The notes: generated from the letters alone by a model not told the origin. A DNA stretch of 64,000 bases from Bradyrhizobium monzae (GCF_021458635.1 NZ_JAIRDQ010000011.1:186001-250000), one strand, 5' to 3'. Shown: positions 42,579-50,559, counted from the first letter of the stretch. Numbers and translations: made by a program.

Positions 42579-43859
42579 ATGACGGCCGCCGACATCGATC
42601 AAGCCATCCGTGCCACGATTCACGCAACTTGGCGCGTCGTGCAGCCGCGGCTGATCGCGACCTTGTCGCGGATGCTGCGCGACGTGCCGCTTGCGGAGGA
42701 GCTGACCCAGGACGCGCTGGTTGCCGCGCTTGAAGCCTGGCCGGGCATCGGCGTGCCCGACAATCCCGGCGCCTGGCTGATGACGACCGCCAGGCGCCGC
42801 GCGCTCGATGTCCTGCGCCGCGGCAAGATGCTCAGCGACAAGCACGACATGCTGGCGCGGGACATGTTGCAGGAGCAGGAGACCGTGCCGGATTTCGATG
42901 CCGCGCTCGACGACGACATCGGTGACGAATTGTTGCGGCTGGTCTTCACCGCCTGTCATCCGATCCTGTCGCGCGAGGCACGCGCGGCGCTGGCGCTGCG
43001 CATGATCTGCGGCTTGACCACGTCCGAGATCGCGCGTGCCTATCTCGTACCGGAAGCAACCATTTCCCAGCGCATCGTCCGCGCCAAGCGAACACTGTCC
43101 GGATCCGGCCTTGCCTATGAGACCCCGAGTGGGGAGGCGTTGTCGGAGCGCCTCGCCTCGGTGCTGGAGGTCGTCTACCTCATCTTCAACGAGGGCTACC
43201 TCGCGGCGCGCGGCGACGAATGGCTGCGGCCGCAGCTCTGCGACGAGGCGTTGCGCATGGGGCGCGTGCTCGCCGGCCTCGCTCCTGATGAGCCCGAGGT
43301 TCACGGCCTGGTTGCATTGATGGATCTGAATGCCGCGCGGGCTCGCGCGCGTACCGACGCAAGCGGTGATCCCATTCTGTTGATGGACCAGGATCGCGGG
43401 CTCTGGGATCGCTCGCAGATCCGTCGCGGCCTGCGCGCGCTCGAACGTGCCCGCGAGCTCGGCGGTGGGGAGCGGTTTTACGCGCTTCAGGCCGCGATTG
43501 CGGCGTGTCACGCCACGGCAGAGACGGCCGCGGCTACCGACTGGCGGCGCATCGCGCAGCTTTACGATGAGCTGACGCTTCTGGTGCGCTCGCCGATCAT
43601 CGAGCTCAATCGCGCGGTCGCAGTCGGCATGGCCGAGGGATCGCAAGCCGGGCTCGACGTGCTGGATAAGATCACCAGCGCACCGGCGCTTGCGGCCTAT
43701 CATCATCTGCCGGCAGTTCGTGGTGATTTCCTGCAGAAGCTCGGACGGCTCGCAGAAGCGCGGCAGGCCTTCGAGGCCGCCGCGCGTCTTGCGACCAACG
43801 CACGCGAACGCACGCTGATGGAGCGCCGTGCCGCGGCGCTCAGCAGTCAATCTCTCTAG
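42579..43859 (+). CDS. ECF42-type RNA polymerase sigma factor with long C-terminal domain
   Basis: A protein of about 426 residues, twice the length of a plain ECF sigma factor. Sigma region 2 is near residues 20-95 (LAEELTQDALVAALEAWPGI, TARRRALDVLRRGK), region 4 near 130-180 (GLTTSEIARAYLVPEATISQ). The helical C-terminal half (VLEVVYLIFNEGYLAARGDE and after) is the DUF6596/TPR-like extension of group ECF42. No anti-sigma gene is present; the extension is thought to control activity. Start ATG at 42579 or GTG at 42561. Its stop overlaps the convergent gene by 4 nt. Confidence 0.92.
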   Translation: MTAADIDQAIRATIHATWRVVQPRLIATLSRMLRDVPLAEELTQDALVAALEAWPGIGVPDNPGAWLMTTARRRALDVLRRGKMLSDKHDMLARDMLQEQETVPDFDAALDDDIGDELLRLVFTACHPILSREARAALALRMICGLTTSEIARAYLVPEATISQRIVRAKRTLSGSGLAYETPSGEALSERLASVLEVVYLIFNEGYLAARGDEWLRPQLCDEALRMGRVLAGLAPDEPEVHGLVALMDLNAARARARTDASGDPILLMDQDRGLWDRSQIRRGLRALERARELGGGERFYALQAAIAACHATAETAAATDWRRIAQLYDELTLLVRSPIIELNRAVAVGMAEGSQAGLDVLDKITSAPALAAYHHLPAVRGDFLQKLGRLAEARQAFEAAARLATNARERTLMERRAAALSSQSL

Positions 43860-45337
43860 GTCGTCGGCTTCGGCGGCGGCGCGGTGCCCTGCGCCCATTT
43901 CTCCATTTTCCCGAGCACGCCCCAGGCTGTGAGCGCGAGCGATATCGGGAGAGCGAATTGGCTAAGCCCCGGCACCGCGGTCGCGATCGTCCCGAGCAGT
44001 CCGGCAAGACCACCGGCACTCGGGCTCGCGGTCACGGCAGAGAGCAGCGCGGTGATGAGTGAGCCGCCGATGCCGAGCGCCGTCTTCTTGCCGTCCAGCA
44101 TTTTGCCGATGGTTTCGCCGAGCGCGCCATTGACCTGGCCGAGCACGGGCTTGTTGCCGAGCATGGCGCTGAGCAGGTCGACCATCTGTTTGAGCTGATC
44201 GGCCGGAGCAGGATTTGTTGTCGCCGGTGTGCCGGGAGCGATCTTGGTGATGAGAGAGAGAAGCTGTCCAACCACGCTGACCGTCGGGTTGGCCGCTGTA
44301 ATTGGGCCCACCGGGGCCGTTGCTCCCGGTTGCAAGACCTGCGTGAGGCTCTGCAGCTGGTCGAGGATCTGGGATAGCTGGTTGGACTGCCCTGCAGGCA
44401 TTGTCCCTATCGGCGGGGTCGCTATCGGCGTTGCACCTGTTGGGATCGCTCCCGGCTGCAGACGCTGTGCGAGGTTTTCCAACCGACCCAGGATATGGGA
44501 CAGATCCACATTTTGCGTCCGGACCGGCTGCACGCCCGCGCGCGTGATGGCGGCGATCGTGGTCCCGTCGAGCAGGCCGGTATCCTCGAGGGCGTGCTGT
44601 TGCTGAAATTGCGAGACCGCCGCCCTGGTCTTCGGTCCGCTGATGCCGTCTTCGTCGAGCGGCGGATTGGCGCCGAGCTTGTTGAGCGTCTGCTGCATCA
44701 GCAGCACCGACGACGCCACGTCCTCGTCCGGCTCGGAACGGGAGGCAATGGACGGGCTGTCGTCGATGGTGATCGAAGAATCCTGCGACATCATCGCATG
44801 CAGGATCACCGCGGTGCCGAGCTGGGAATCGACATGGCTCGGGTCGAACACGTGGTCCGCGACGAACTTGCCGCCCCTCGCCTCGGTCGGTCCGTAGAGC
44901 GTCGAGCCGCCGTAGAGATAGGGCGAGTTGACGCCCTTGGCGTGATATCCGAGGCCGTTGAAGCATTCGAGCCGGTGCAGCGTGCGCGCGATGCACCAGT
45001 CCTGCGTGCCGACGAAGTGCTGGATCCTCAGCGCGTCCACGGCGCCGTCGACGAACGAGGCGAACGGGCCGCGCCCCTTCGGGACGAGGCAAGTCACGCG
45101 CTTCAGCGTTTCGCCGTTGCCGAGATAGGTGTCGAAATCGAAATTGGACTCGCGATAATGGCAGAGCGCGACGAAGTACCAGGGCACGCCGGTCAGCCGT
45201 TCGACCTGCTGATAGGTCGCCTTGCCGTTGATGGCCTTGCGTGCCGTCGCGTTGGCTTCGCCAAGGCGTGCGGGCCGGATCTGGAGATTGGCCCAGTTGC
45301 TCTCATACCCGCTCTTCAGACTCTCGTATGACACCAT
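43856..45337 (-). CDS. Lysozyme-like protein with peptidoglycan-binding domain and hydrophobic C-terminus
   Basis: A 493-residue protein without an N-terminal signal. Residues 1-190 look like a lysozyme-family domain (LTGVPWYFVALCHYRESNFD, likely catalytic Glu in YRESNFD; FNGLGYHAKGVNSPYLYGGS). Residues 205-270 are a PG_binding_1 domain (LLMQQTLNKLGANPPLDEDG). A Pro/Gln-rich region with LQPGA repeats follows. The last 90 residues are Gly/Ala-rich and hydrophobic (GLAGLLGTIATAVPGLSQFA). Export might use a holin-like or other unconventional route. The start codon is ATG at 45337. The layout recalls phage-type endolysins, but no phage genes are near. Confidence 0.8.
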   Translation of the reverse strand: MVSYESLKSGYESNWANLQIRPARLGEANATARKAINGKATYQQVERLTGVPWYFVALCHYRESNFDFDTYLGNGETLKRVTCLVPKGRGPFASFVDGAVDALRIQHFVGTQDWCIARTLHRLECFNGLGYHAKGVNSPYLYGGSTLYGPTEARGGKFVADHVFDPSHVDSQLGTAVILHAMMSQDSSITIDDSPSIASRSEPDEDVASSVLLMQQTLNKLGANPPLDEDGISGPKTRAAVSQFQQQHALEDTGLLDGTTIAAITRAGVQPVRTQNVDLSHILGRLENLAQRLQPGAIPTGATPIATPPIGTMPAGQSNQLSQILDQLQSLTQVLQPGATAPVGPITAANPTVSVVGQLLSLITKIAPGTPATTNPAPADQLKQMVDLLSAMLGNKPVLGQVNGALGETIGKMLDGKKTALGIGGSLITALLSAVTASPSAGGLAGLLGTIATAVPGLSQFALPISLALTAWGVLGKMEKWAQGTAPPPKPTT

Positions 45338-45556
45338 CTGCCGCTCCCGCGAATTGTTAAAATTATCGGTTGGTTGTGCAAATCAGGCGTGAGCTGCGTG
45401 CCGCCGTCGGCGGACGCGGGCTCTGGGCGTGGTCCGGCAAATGTGGCAGGTCAACGCTGGAGTGCATGTGAAATGGCTTACAGGTGCAGCGCGAAAGGTT
45501 GCGGTCAAAGGACGCAACGTCAGCGACGTGTGCGCGCGGTCGCCACGCGCAGTTCG

Positions 45557-45581
45557 GGAACCTGTCGGGTGACCGTCCGTT
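45557..45581 (+). promoter_or_regulatory. Candidate EcfG (general stress response) promoter
   Basis: GGAAC at 45557-45561, a 16-nt spacer, then CGTT at 45578-45581, which is the consensus of EcfG promoters in alphaproteobacteria. It ends 34 nt before the ATG at 45616, leaving a short leader with AGGA. Confidence 0.6.
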
Positions 45582-45615
45582 AGCAACGGAAACGGTCTGG
45601 CTCAGGAATTCTGCA

Positions 45616-45990
45616 ATGGCCAAGCGCGTCCTCGCGATCGGCATCGAACCCGGCAATGTGGACTACAGCGCGTTTCCGCAGCTCACGCCGGCGCTCGTCC
45701 GCAATTACATCGAAGCGCAGCTGCTGCGCCTGCGCGGTCTCGGCTACGAGGTCACGAGTTGCCTGATCGATCTCGACGAGGCGGCGGAAGCGACCGTAAC
45801 GGCGGCGCTACGCGACGAGCGCTTCGATTGCATCGTCATCGGTGCTGGCCTGCGCGAGCCAAAGGAACGGCTGCTGCTGTTCGAGAAGGTGCTCAACCTC
45901 GTCCACTGCCTGGCGCCGCAAGCCGCGATCTGCTTCAACACGACGCCTGCCGACACAGCGGAAGCCGTGCAGCGCTGGGTCGCGCCGTAG
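45616..45990 (+). CDS. Conserved hypothetical protein, likely general-stress gene
   Basis: A 124-residue soluble protein with alternating beta/alpha pattern: AKRVLAIGIEPGNVDYSAFP, GYEVTSCLIDLDEAAEATVT, RFDCIVIGAGLREPKERLLL and AAICFNTTPADTAEAVQRWV. It looks like a single Rossmann-like or response-regulator-like domain without the usual phospho-acceptor set. AGGA lies 8 nt before the ATG at 45616. A near-consensus EcfG promoter just upstream suggests stress control. Function unknown. Confidence 0.75.
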   Translation: MAKRVLAIGIEPGNVDYSAFPQLTPALVRNYIEAQLLRLRGLGYEVTSCLIDLDEAAEATVTAALRDERFDCIVIGAGLREPKERLLLFEKVLNLVHCLAPQAAICFNTTPADTAEAVQRWVAP

Positions 45991-46150
45991 TCGCGGCAAC
46001 CGCACTCTCGGTCTGAGGCATCGACCGGCCGTCGCGACAGGCGGGCCTTGTGACGCAAAAGGGCCGGAAGCGAGTCGGATTCACCCGATTATTCTGGCCC
46101 GGGATCGTCGCAAACGCTATGACTGGCCGCATCAGATGGGAGGATTCGGG

Positions 46151-46456
46151 ATGCTTCGACGTCTTGGAATTGCAGCGTGTTTCGCCGTCGCGATGGCCGT
46201 ACCGGTCCATGACGCGGTAGCGCAGGACGCTATCGGCGGCGCCATCCTCGGCGGCGTGGGTGGAGCGATCGTGGGCGGAGCGCTTGGCGGCGGCCGTGGG
46301 GCTGCCATCGGTGCGGTCGTCGGCGCCGGCACGGGGGCTGCGATCGCCTCCGAAGGCGAGCGTCGCCGATCCGGCTATTACGCGTATCAGCGCGGCTGCT
46401 ACATGCAGCGCCCGGACGGCCGCTACGTCCCGGTCGATCCGCGATACTGCTACTGA
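46151..46456 (+). CDS. Glycine-zipper envelope protein
   Basis: A 101-residue exported protein: signal peptide ending at VHDAVAQ, then a glycine zipper (GGAILGGVGGAIVGGALGGG and GAAIGAVVGAGTGAAIA). The C-terminal tail is polar and aromatic (GYYAYQRGCYMQRPDGRYVP). Such proteins insert into the outer membrane or periplasm; function unknown. GGGAGG lies 7 nt before the ATG at 46151; a start at 46136 is possible. Confidence 0.8.
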   Translation: MLRRLGIAACFAVAMAVPVHDAVAQDAIGGAILGGVGGAIVGGALGGGRGAAIGAVVGAGTGAAIASEGERRRSGYYAYQRGCYMQRPDGRYVPVDPRYCY

Positions 46457-46463
46457 ACAGAAT

Positions 46464-46495
46464 AGCGCCGGCGCCGTCTCGCGCGCGCCGGCGCT
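46464..46495. terminator. 11-bp GC hairpin in a convergent gap
   Basis: AGCGCCGGCGC (46464-46474) pairs exactly with GCGCCGGCGCT (46485-46495) around a 10-nt loop. It fills the 50-nt gap between the convergent glycine-zipper and tautomerase genes. There is no T-run on either side. Confidence 0.55.
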
Positions 46496-46506
46496 GATCG
46501 CTGTCC

Positions 46507-46932
46507 CTAGGCAGCGCTGGCCCGGCCGGCGGCGTCGCCGAGTTCGGCATTGGTGTACGCCTTGCCCCCGATGCCCCACAGGCCGTCCACCGCATAGACC
46601 ATGTTGACGAAAATCCGCTCGCGCGGATGGCGGCCTTCCGCCGCCTTGAAGACGATGTCGGTGGCTTCCTGGATGAAGCCCGCCTTTTGCTCCGGGCTCC
46701 CCAGCGCGAAGGACGGCACTTTCAATTCGACCACGACGATGTCGTTCGACGTCCCGCCGGCGAAGGACCGGCCCTTCGGGATAGTACTGATCTCGCCGAT
46801 CACGTTCGGCGTGAGGAACGCATTGCCCGCGAGATCGTGATGCCTGAGAAACGCGGCAGTCAGCTCGGCGAACATGGTTTTCTCGGCGGCTGCACTGAAG
46901 ATGCCATCCGTGGCGACGACGGTGATCGGCAT
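46507..46932 (-). CDS. Tautomerase (4-oxalocrotonate tautomerase/MIF) family protein
   Basis: A 141-residue protein starting MPITVVATDG, so that after Met removal the N-terminal Pro would be the catalytic base. GGGAG lies 9 nt before this ATG at 46932, although the frame is open further. Later segments are HHDLAGNAFLTPNVIGEIST and ERIFVNMVYAVDGLWGIGGK. It is longer than the minimal 62-residue tautomerases. It diverges from a TetR gene across palindromic operators, so it is probably the target of that repressor. Substrate unknown. Confidence 0.85.
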   Translation of the reverse strand: MPITVVATDGIFSAAAEKTMFAELTAAFLRHHDLAGNAFLTPNVIGEISTIPKGRSFAGGTSNDIVVVELKVPSFALGSPEQKAGFIQEATDIVFKAAEGRHPRERIFVNMVYAVDGLWGIGGKAYTNAELGDAAGRASAA

Positions 46933-47000
46933 GACCAAAACTCCCTTCGTGATGTGAGCGCCGCGAACGCCGGCTGCGATCGCGGCTTGCGATAATATTG

Positions 47001-47020
47001 CGATCGTTATATAACGATCG
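47001..47020. promoter_or_regulatory. Perfect 20-bp palindrome, TetR operator 1
   Basis: CGATCGTTATATAACGATCG is fully self-complementary. Its right half continues into ATAACGATCGTGAT (47011-47024), which recurs at 47063-47076. It lies in the gap between the divergent tautomerase and TetR genes. Confidence 0.7.
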
Positions 47021-47062
47021 TGATTGCATTCGCACAAAGGGTGCGGCGTCGTCAATGTTAAA

Positions 47063-47076
47063 ATAACGATCGTGAT
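47063..47076. promoter_or_regulatory. TetR operator 2 (second copy of the half-site)
   Basis: ATAACGATCGTGAT repeats exactly the text at 47011-47024, 52 bp downstream, and ends 14 nt before the TetR start. Two copies in one promoter region fit repression of both divergent genes. Confidence 0.6.
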
Positions 47077-47090
47077 ATAAAAAGGGTCCC

Positions 47091-47675
47091 GTGGTGCGAT
47101 ACAAGTCCGGACACAAGGAAGAGGCCCGCGCGCGCATGGTGGCGGCCGCCGGCCGTGGCTTTCGCCGCCAGGGCTTTGGCGGCATCGGTGTCGACGGCCT
47201 TGCCAAGGAGGCCGAGGTCACCTCCGGCGCGTTCTACGGGCACTTCTCGTCCAAGGGCGAAGCTTTCGAGGCTGCGCTGGTGGCGGGTCTGGAAGAGCTG
47301 CGCCAGGGTGTCGAGGGCCTGCGGGCCGAGCACGGCGCCAGATGGGTCGCGGCGTTCATCGATTTCTATCTCGGACAAAAGCGGGTCTGTGAGCTCGGTT
47401 CGAGCTGCGCCTTGCAGAGCCTGACCTCGGAGGTGCAGCGGGCAGACGTCGGGATCAAGACCGTGTTCGAGGCCGAGATCGAGGGCGTCGTGAACGCGGT
47501 TGCGGACGGCTTGCCCGGCCGCATTGCCAAGGACAGACGCGCGCGCGCGTGGGCGCTGCTCTCGATCCTGTCCGGCGGTGTCACGATGGCGCGGGCCGTC
47601 GCCGACAAGGATGTCAGCGCGGCCATCGCGTCCGCATGTCGCGCGGCTGCACTCAAGGCCTGTGCTGAGACCTGA
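47091..47675 (+). CDS. TetR/AcrR-family transcriptional regulator
   Basis: A 194-residue repressor with the N-terminal helix-turn-helix RMVAAAGRGFRRQGFGGIGV, DGLAKEAEVTSGAFYGHFSS and a helical ligand-binding domain. GTG start at 47091. Its leader contains a repeated palindromic site. It should control itself, the divergent tautomerase and perhaps the VOC gene 23 nt downstream. The ligand is unknown but probably a small carbonyl or aromatic compound, judging from these neighbours. Confidence 0.92.
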   Translation: MVRYKSGHKEEARARMVAAAGRGFRRQGFGGIGVDGLAKEAEVTSGAFYGHFSSKGEAFEAALVAGLEELRQGVEGLRAEHGARWVAAFIDFYLGQKRVCELGSSCALQSLTSEVQRADVGIKTVFEAEIEGVVNAVADGLPGRIAKDRRARAWALLSILSGGVTMARAVADKDVSAAIASACRAAALKACAET

Positions 47676-47698
47676 TCAGCCGAAGGGGAGAACTACAG

Positions 47699-48085
47699 AT
47701 GCAAATGTCGAATTATCTTTTCTTCACGACCCGTTGCGAGGCGGCGCTGGCCTTCTACAGCGCCTGCGGCCTCGGCAAGGTGACCGAGATCATGCGCCAT
47801 GGCGAAACCGGACCGATGCGAGGCAAGATCATGCATGCGAAGTTCGAGGGACCGGGCATCCAATTCTACGCATCCGACAATGACGATGCCGAGCCGATGC
47901 GCGGCTCAGCGCATATCCTGATGATGGGCGACACGCAGGAAACGACGGCCCTGTTCGCGCGTCTCGCCGAAGGCGGCACGATCACCACGCCGCTCGGGAT
48001 CCAGCCCTGGGGCGACTATTACGGCAAGCTCACCGATCGCTTCGGTGTGCAATGGATGCTGAACTGCACGCGGGGGCGGGCTTAG
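47699..48085 (+). CDS. VOC family protein, PhnB-like
   Basis: A 128-residue single-domain VOC protein: LFFTTRCEAALAFYSACGLG at the start, KFEGPGIQFYASDNDD, GSAHILMMGDTQETTALFAR and DRFGVQWMLNCTRG at the end. PhnB-like members often lack full metal sites; function unknown. GGGGAG lies 8 nt before the ATG. It follows the TetR gene by 23 nt and may be cotranscribed. Confidence 0.88.
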   Translation: MQMSNYLFFTTRCEAALAFYSACGLGKVTEIMRHGETGPMRGKIMHAKFEGPGIQFYASDNDDAEPMRGSAHILMMGDTQETTALFARLAEGGTITTPLGIQPWGDYYGKLTDRFGVQWMLNCTRGRA

Positions 48086-48092
48086 CGCGGAT

Positions 48093-48112
48093 ACTGAAGT
48101 CACGACTTGACT
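48093..48112. promoter_or_regulatory. Second, weaker operator of the ArsR operon
   Basis: ACTGAAGT-CACG-ACTTGACT has the same half-sites and 4-nt spacing as the site at 48131-48150 and matches it at 14 of 20 positions. The two sites are 38 bp apart centre to centre. Confidence 0.45.
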
Positions 48113-48130
48113 ATCTGGCTGCTCGCTTAT

Positions 48131-48150
48131 AGTGAAGTTCATACTTCACT
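48131..48150. promoter_or_regulatory. Operator of the ArsR-SRPBCC operon
   Basis: AGTGAAGT, spacer TCAT, ACTTCACT: a perfect 8-bp inverted repeat just before the SRPBCC gene. Palindromes of this size are typical targets of ArsR/SmtB repressors, and an ArsR gene is in the operon. Confidence 0.65.
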
Positions 48151-48166
48151 AATGAGCAGGGCAGCA

Positions 48167-48634
48167 ATGACCGATCAATCCGTCATCGACAACACGTTTG
48201 TCATCGAGCGCACCTATCTCAAGTCGCCGCCCCTGGTATTTGCGGCTTTTTCCGACCCATCCAAGAAGCGGCGCTGGTTCGCCGACGGCCCCGACCATGA
48301 CGTCGAGCACTTCAGCATGGATTTCGTGGTTGGGGGGCAAGAGCGCGCCCAATACCGCTTCAGGAAAGGCACGCCCTTTGCGTCGGTTGCGCTGAGCTAC
48401 GAAGGGCGGTTTCTGGATGTTGTCGCGGACCGCCGCGTCGTTACGGCTTCAACGATGACGCTGGGAGACAGGCGGATCTCGGCATCCCTCGTGACCGCGG
48501 AATTCCGCCCAAATAATTCGGGTACGTTGTTGGTCCTGACGCATCAGGCCGTCTTCTTTGAGGGCGCGGATGGCCCCAAAATCCGCGAAGCTGGATGGCG
48601 CGCGCTCCTCGATCGACTTGAGCCGATGGTTTAG
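48167..48634 (+). CDS. SRPBCC (AHSA1/START-like) domain protein
   Basis: A 155-residue START-like ligand-binding protein: IERTYLKSPPLVFAAFSDPS, the KKRRWFADG motif of AHSA1-like proteins, DFVVGGQERAQYRF and the C-terminal helix EAGWRALLDRLEPM. I chose the ATG at 48167, with GAGCAGGG upstream; 48152 is possible. The pairing of an AHSA1-like gene with an ArsR-like gene is very common; the two usually form one regulatory unit of unknown signal. Confidence 0.9.
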   Translation: MTDQSVIDNTFVIERTYLKSPPLVFAAFSDPSKKRRWFADGPDHDVEHFSMDFVVGGQERAQYRFRKGTPFASVALSYEGRFLDVVADRRVVTASTMTLGDRRISASLVTAEFRPNNSGTLLVLTHQAVFFEGADGPKIREAGWRALLDRLEPMV

Positions 48635-48664
48635 GCACCAGCGCCAAACGGGAGGAGTGTGTCG

Positions 48665-49000
48665 ATGGCCACGTCCATGGCCTTGCGCATCGGCAAGGTC
48701 GATCGAATCCTGGATGCGCTTGGTGATTCCACGCGCCGTCGGATCATTCGTCTCTTAAGTGCCGGTCCAATGTCCGTGTCGGACCTCTCCAGGCCGCTCG
48801 GTATCACAGTGACCGCCGTGACCCAGCATCTACGCATTCTTCAGTCCTGTGCCTTGCTCAAATCCGACAAGAAGGGGCGTGTGCGGACGTGCAGCCTGGA
48901 TACGACGGGGTTTGAAACCCTAGAGCACTGGGTCAGGGAACACCGGGCTTCGTGGGAGCGTCGTCTCGATCGACTCGGCAGCATCCTGGAGGAGGATTAA
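48665..49000 (+). CDS. ArsR/SmtB-family helix-turn-helix regulator
   Basis: A 111-residue winged-helix repressor: ILDALGDSTRRRIIRLLSAG, then LSRPLGITVTAVTQHLRILQ (recognition helix), then CALLKSDKKGRVRTCSLD. No metal-binding Cys motif of the CxC type is seen, so it probably senses something other than arsenic or cadmium. GGAGGAG lies 7 nt before the ATG at 48665. It is third-from-last in a promoter-to-hydrolase operon with a likely autoregulatory palindrome. Confidence 0.93.
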   Translation: MATSMALRIGKVDRILDALGDSTRRRIIRLLSAGPMSVSDLSRPLGITVTAVTQHLRILQSCALLKSDKKGRVRTCSLDTTGFETLEHWVREHRASWERRLDRLGSILEED

Positions 49001-49002
49001 GC

Positions 49003-49731
49003 GTGAAGAAGCTGCTGATTGTGATCGGTGCGGGCGTGGGACTTGCCGCACTGCTGGGAGGTGGTTTCATTGCATGGGCGCTCGATGCCTACGGAGCTGA
49101 TCCCCTCGCGCAGGCCCGCGCACTGCACGATCCTCGCGTTGTGATCAGGGAGCTCGGTGGTTTCCTCGTTATTCGTCCGGCCGCTGCCCCTTCAGCGATT
49201 GGACTTCTGTTTTATCCGGGCCTCCGGATTGAGCCGAAAGCGTACCTCTCCAAGCTCGTCGAGCTATCCACCAGGGCCCGGGTGAACATCGTCATCGGAC
49301 GGCCGAGGCTCAACATCGCAGCCTTTTCGCTCGATCAAGCCGACGAAATGCGCAGGCAGCTGACCGGGATCGAGCGGTGGTACGTGGGCGGGCATTCACT
49401 GGGAGGCGCGGCAGCCTGTTACTACGCGAGCAAACACCGCGACGGCCTTGAGGGGATTGTCTTGTTGGGAACCTATTGTGGCTCCGATATTTCGAAATCC
49501 CGGCTCCGAGTCCTTACCATCGCGGCGGATCGCGATGGCATCATGCCACCCGAGACGATCGGGCAGCACGCGTCGGAGCTGCCGGCTGAAGCGCAAATCG
49601 TTCGTATCGCAGGCATGGTCCATAGCCAGTTCGGAAACTATGGACCTCAGTCTGGCGATGGCCAGCCTTCGATCGAAGATGGTCAGGCGAGCGAAGCCAT
49701 TTCGGAAGCTGCCAAGGCTTTCCTCCAGTGA
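49003..49731 (+). CDS. Membrane-anchored alpha/beta hydrolase
   Basis: A 242-residue protein with an N-terminal transmembrane anchor or signal (LLIVIGAGVGLAALLGGGFI). The alpha/beta hydrolase fold has the nucleophile elbow VGGHSLGGAAA, a likely acid in AADRDGIMPP and a His in GMVHSQFGNYG. It resembles the family written as alpha/beta hydrolase_5. GTG start with GGAGGA 6 nt upstream, 2 nt after the ArsR stop. The substrate is unknown; being in the ArsR unit it may be induced with the SRPBCC protein. Confidence 0.85.
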   Translation: MKKLLIVIGAGVGLAALLGGGFIAWALDAYGADPLAQARALHDPRVVIRELGGFLVIRPAAAPSAIGLLFYPGLRIEPKAYLSKLVELSTRARVNIVIGRPRLNIAAFSLDQADEMRRQLTGIERWYVGGHSLGGAAACYYASKHRDGLEGIVLLGTYCGSDISKSRLRVLTIAADRDGIMPPETIGQHASELPAEAQIVRIAGMVHSQFGNYGPQSGDGQPSIEDGQASEAISEAAKAFLQ

Positions 49732-49758
49732 TCGGCTGCCACGTCGTTTCGCGACCAG

Positions 49759-50472
49759 CTAGATCAGCCGCATCCCGCGCAGGCTGGCGTGCCCGTTCTT
49801 GCCGACGATGATGTGATCATGCACGGCAATCCCGAGCGGCTTGGCGATGTCGATGATCGCCTTGGTCATCTGGATGTCGGCCTGTGAAGGGGAGGGATCG
49901 CCGCTCGGATGATTGTGCACAAGGATGATGGCGGTCGCCGACAGCTCGAGCGCGCGCTTGATCACCTCGCGCGGATAGACCGGGGTGTGGTCGACGGTGC
50001 CGGTCTGCTGCACCTCGTCGGCGATCAGCTGGTTGCGCTTGTCGAGGAAGAGCAGGCGAAACTGTTCCTTGTCGGCGAAGGCCATGCTGGTGCGGCAATA
50101 GGCGATCACCTCGTTCCAGGACGACAGCGCGTTGCGGCTGTTGACCTCGCCCTTGGCGACGCGGTGCGCGGCCGCCGCGATCAGCTTGAGCTGGTGGATG
50201 GCGGCTTCGCCGACGCCGTCGATCTCACGCAACCGCGCCACCGGCGCGTGGACGACTTCGGCGAACGAGCCGAAGATCTTGATCAGCGTCTTTGCCAGCG
50301 GCTTGGTGTCGCGCCGCGGCAGCGCCGGAAACAGCGCCATTTCCAGCAGTTCGTAGTCGCTGAGCGCGTCCGCGCCGGCGCTGTAGAAGCGTTCGCGCAG
50401 CCGCTCACGGTGGCCGAGATAATGCGGCGTGTCTGCAGGTGTGTTGTCGTCGGGGTTGGCTTTGGCGGGCAT
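49759..50472 (-). CDS. radC: RadC family JAB/MPN-domain protein
   Basis: A 237-residue protein. Residues 1-105 hold the UPF0758 helix-hairpin-helix region (LSDYELLEMALFPALPRRDT, LREIDGVGEAAIHQL). Residues 115-237 are the JAMM metalloprotease-like domain with His186, His188 and Asp199 in LVHNHPSGDPSPSQAD. The historic link to DNA repair is doubtful; no catalytic function is proven. ATG at 50472. Confidence 0.93.
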   Translation of the reverse strand: MPAKANPDDNTPADTPHYLGHRERLRERFYSAGADALSDYELLEMALFPALPRRDTKPLAKTLIKIFGSFAEVVHAPVARLREIDGVGEAAIHQLKLIAAAAHRVAKGEVNSRNALSSWNEVIAYCRTSMAFADKEQFRLLFLDKRNQLIADEVQQTGTVDHTPVYPREVIKRALELSATAIILVHNHPSGDPSPSQADIQMTKAIIDIAKPLGIAVHDHIIVGKNGHASLRGMRLI

Positions 50473-50559
50473 CGTCCGCCAGCATTGCTGCGGATCACCG
50501 CTTTTGCAACCGTCAATTGCGACGGCTCAACGGTCACGCTTCAACCCTGGCACCAGCGC

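Noticed and set aside
47001..47020. Resemblance of the TetR palindrome to a ModE site (CGTTATAT core)
   Set aside because: The modABC operon is 10 kb away, and the site lies exactly between a TetR gene and its divergent target, with a second exact half-site.
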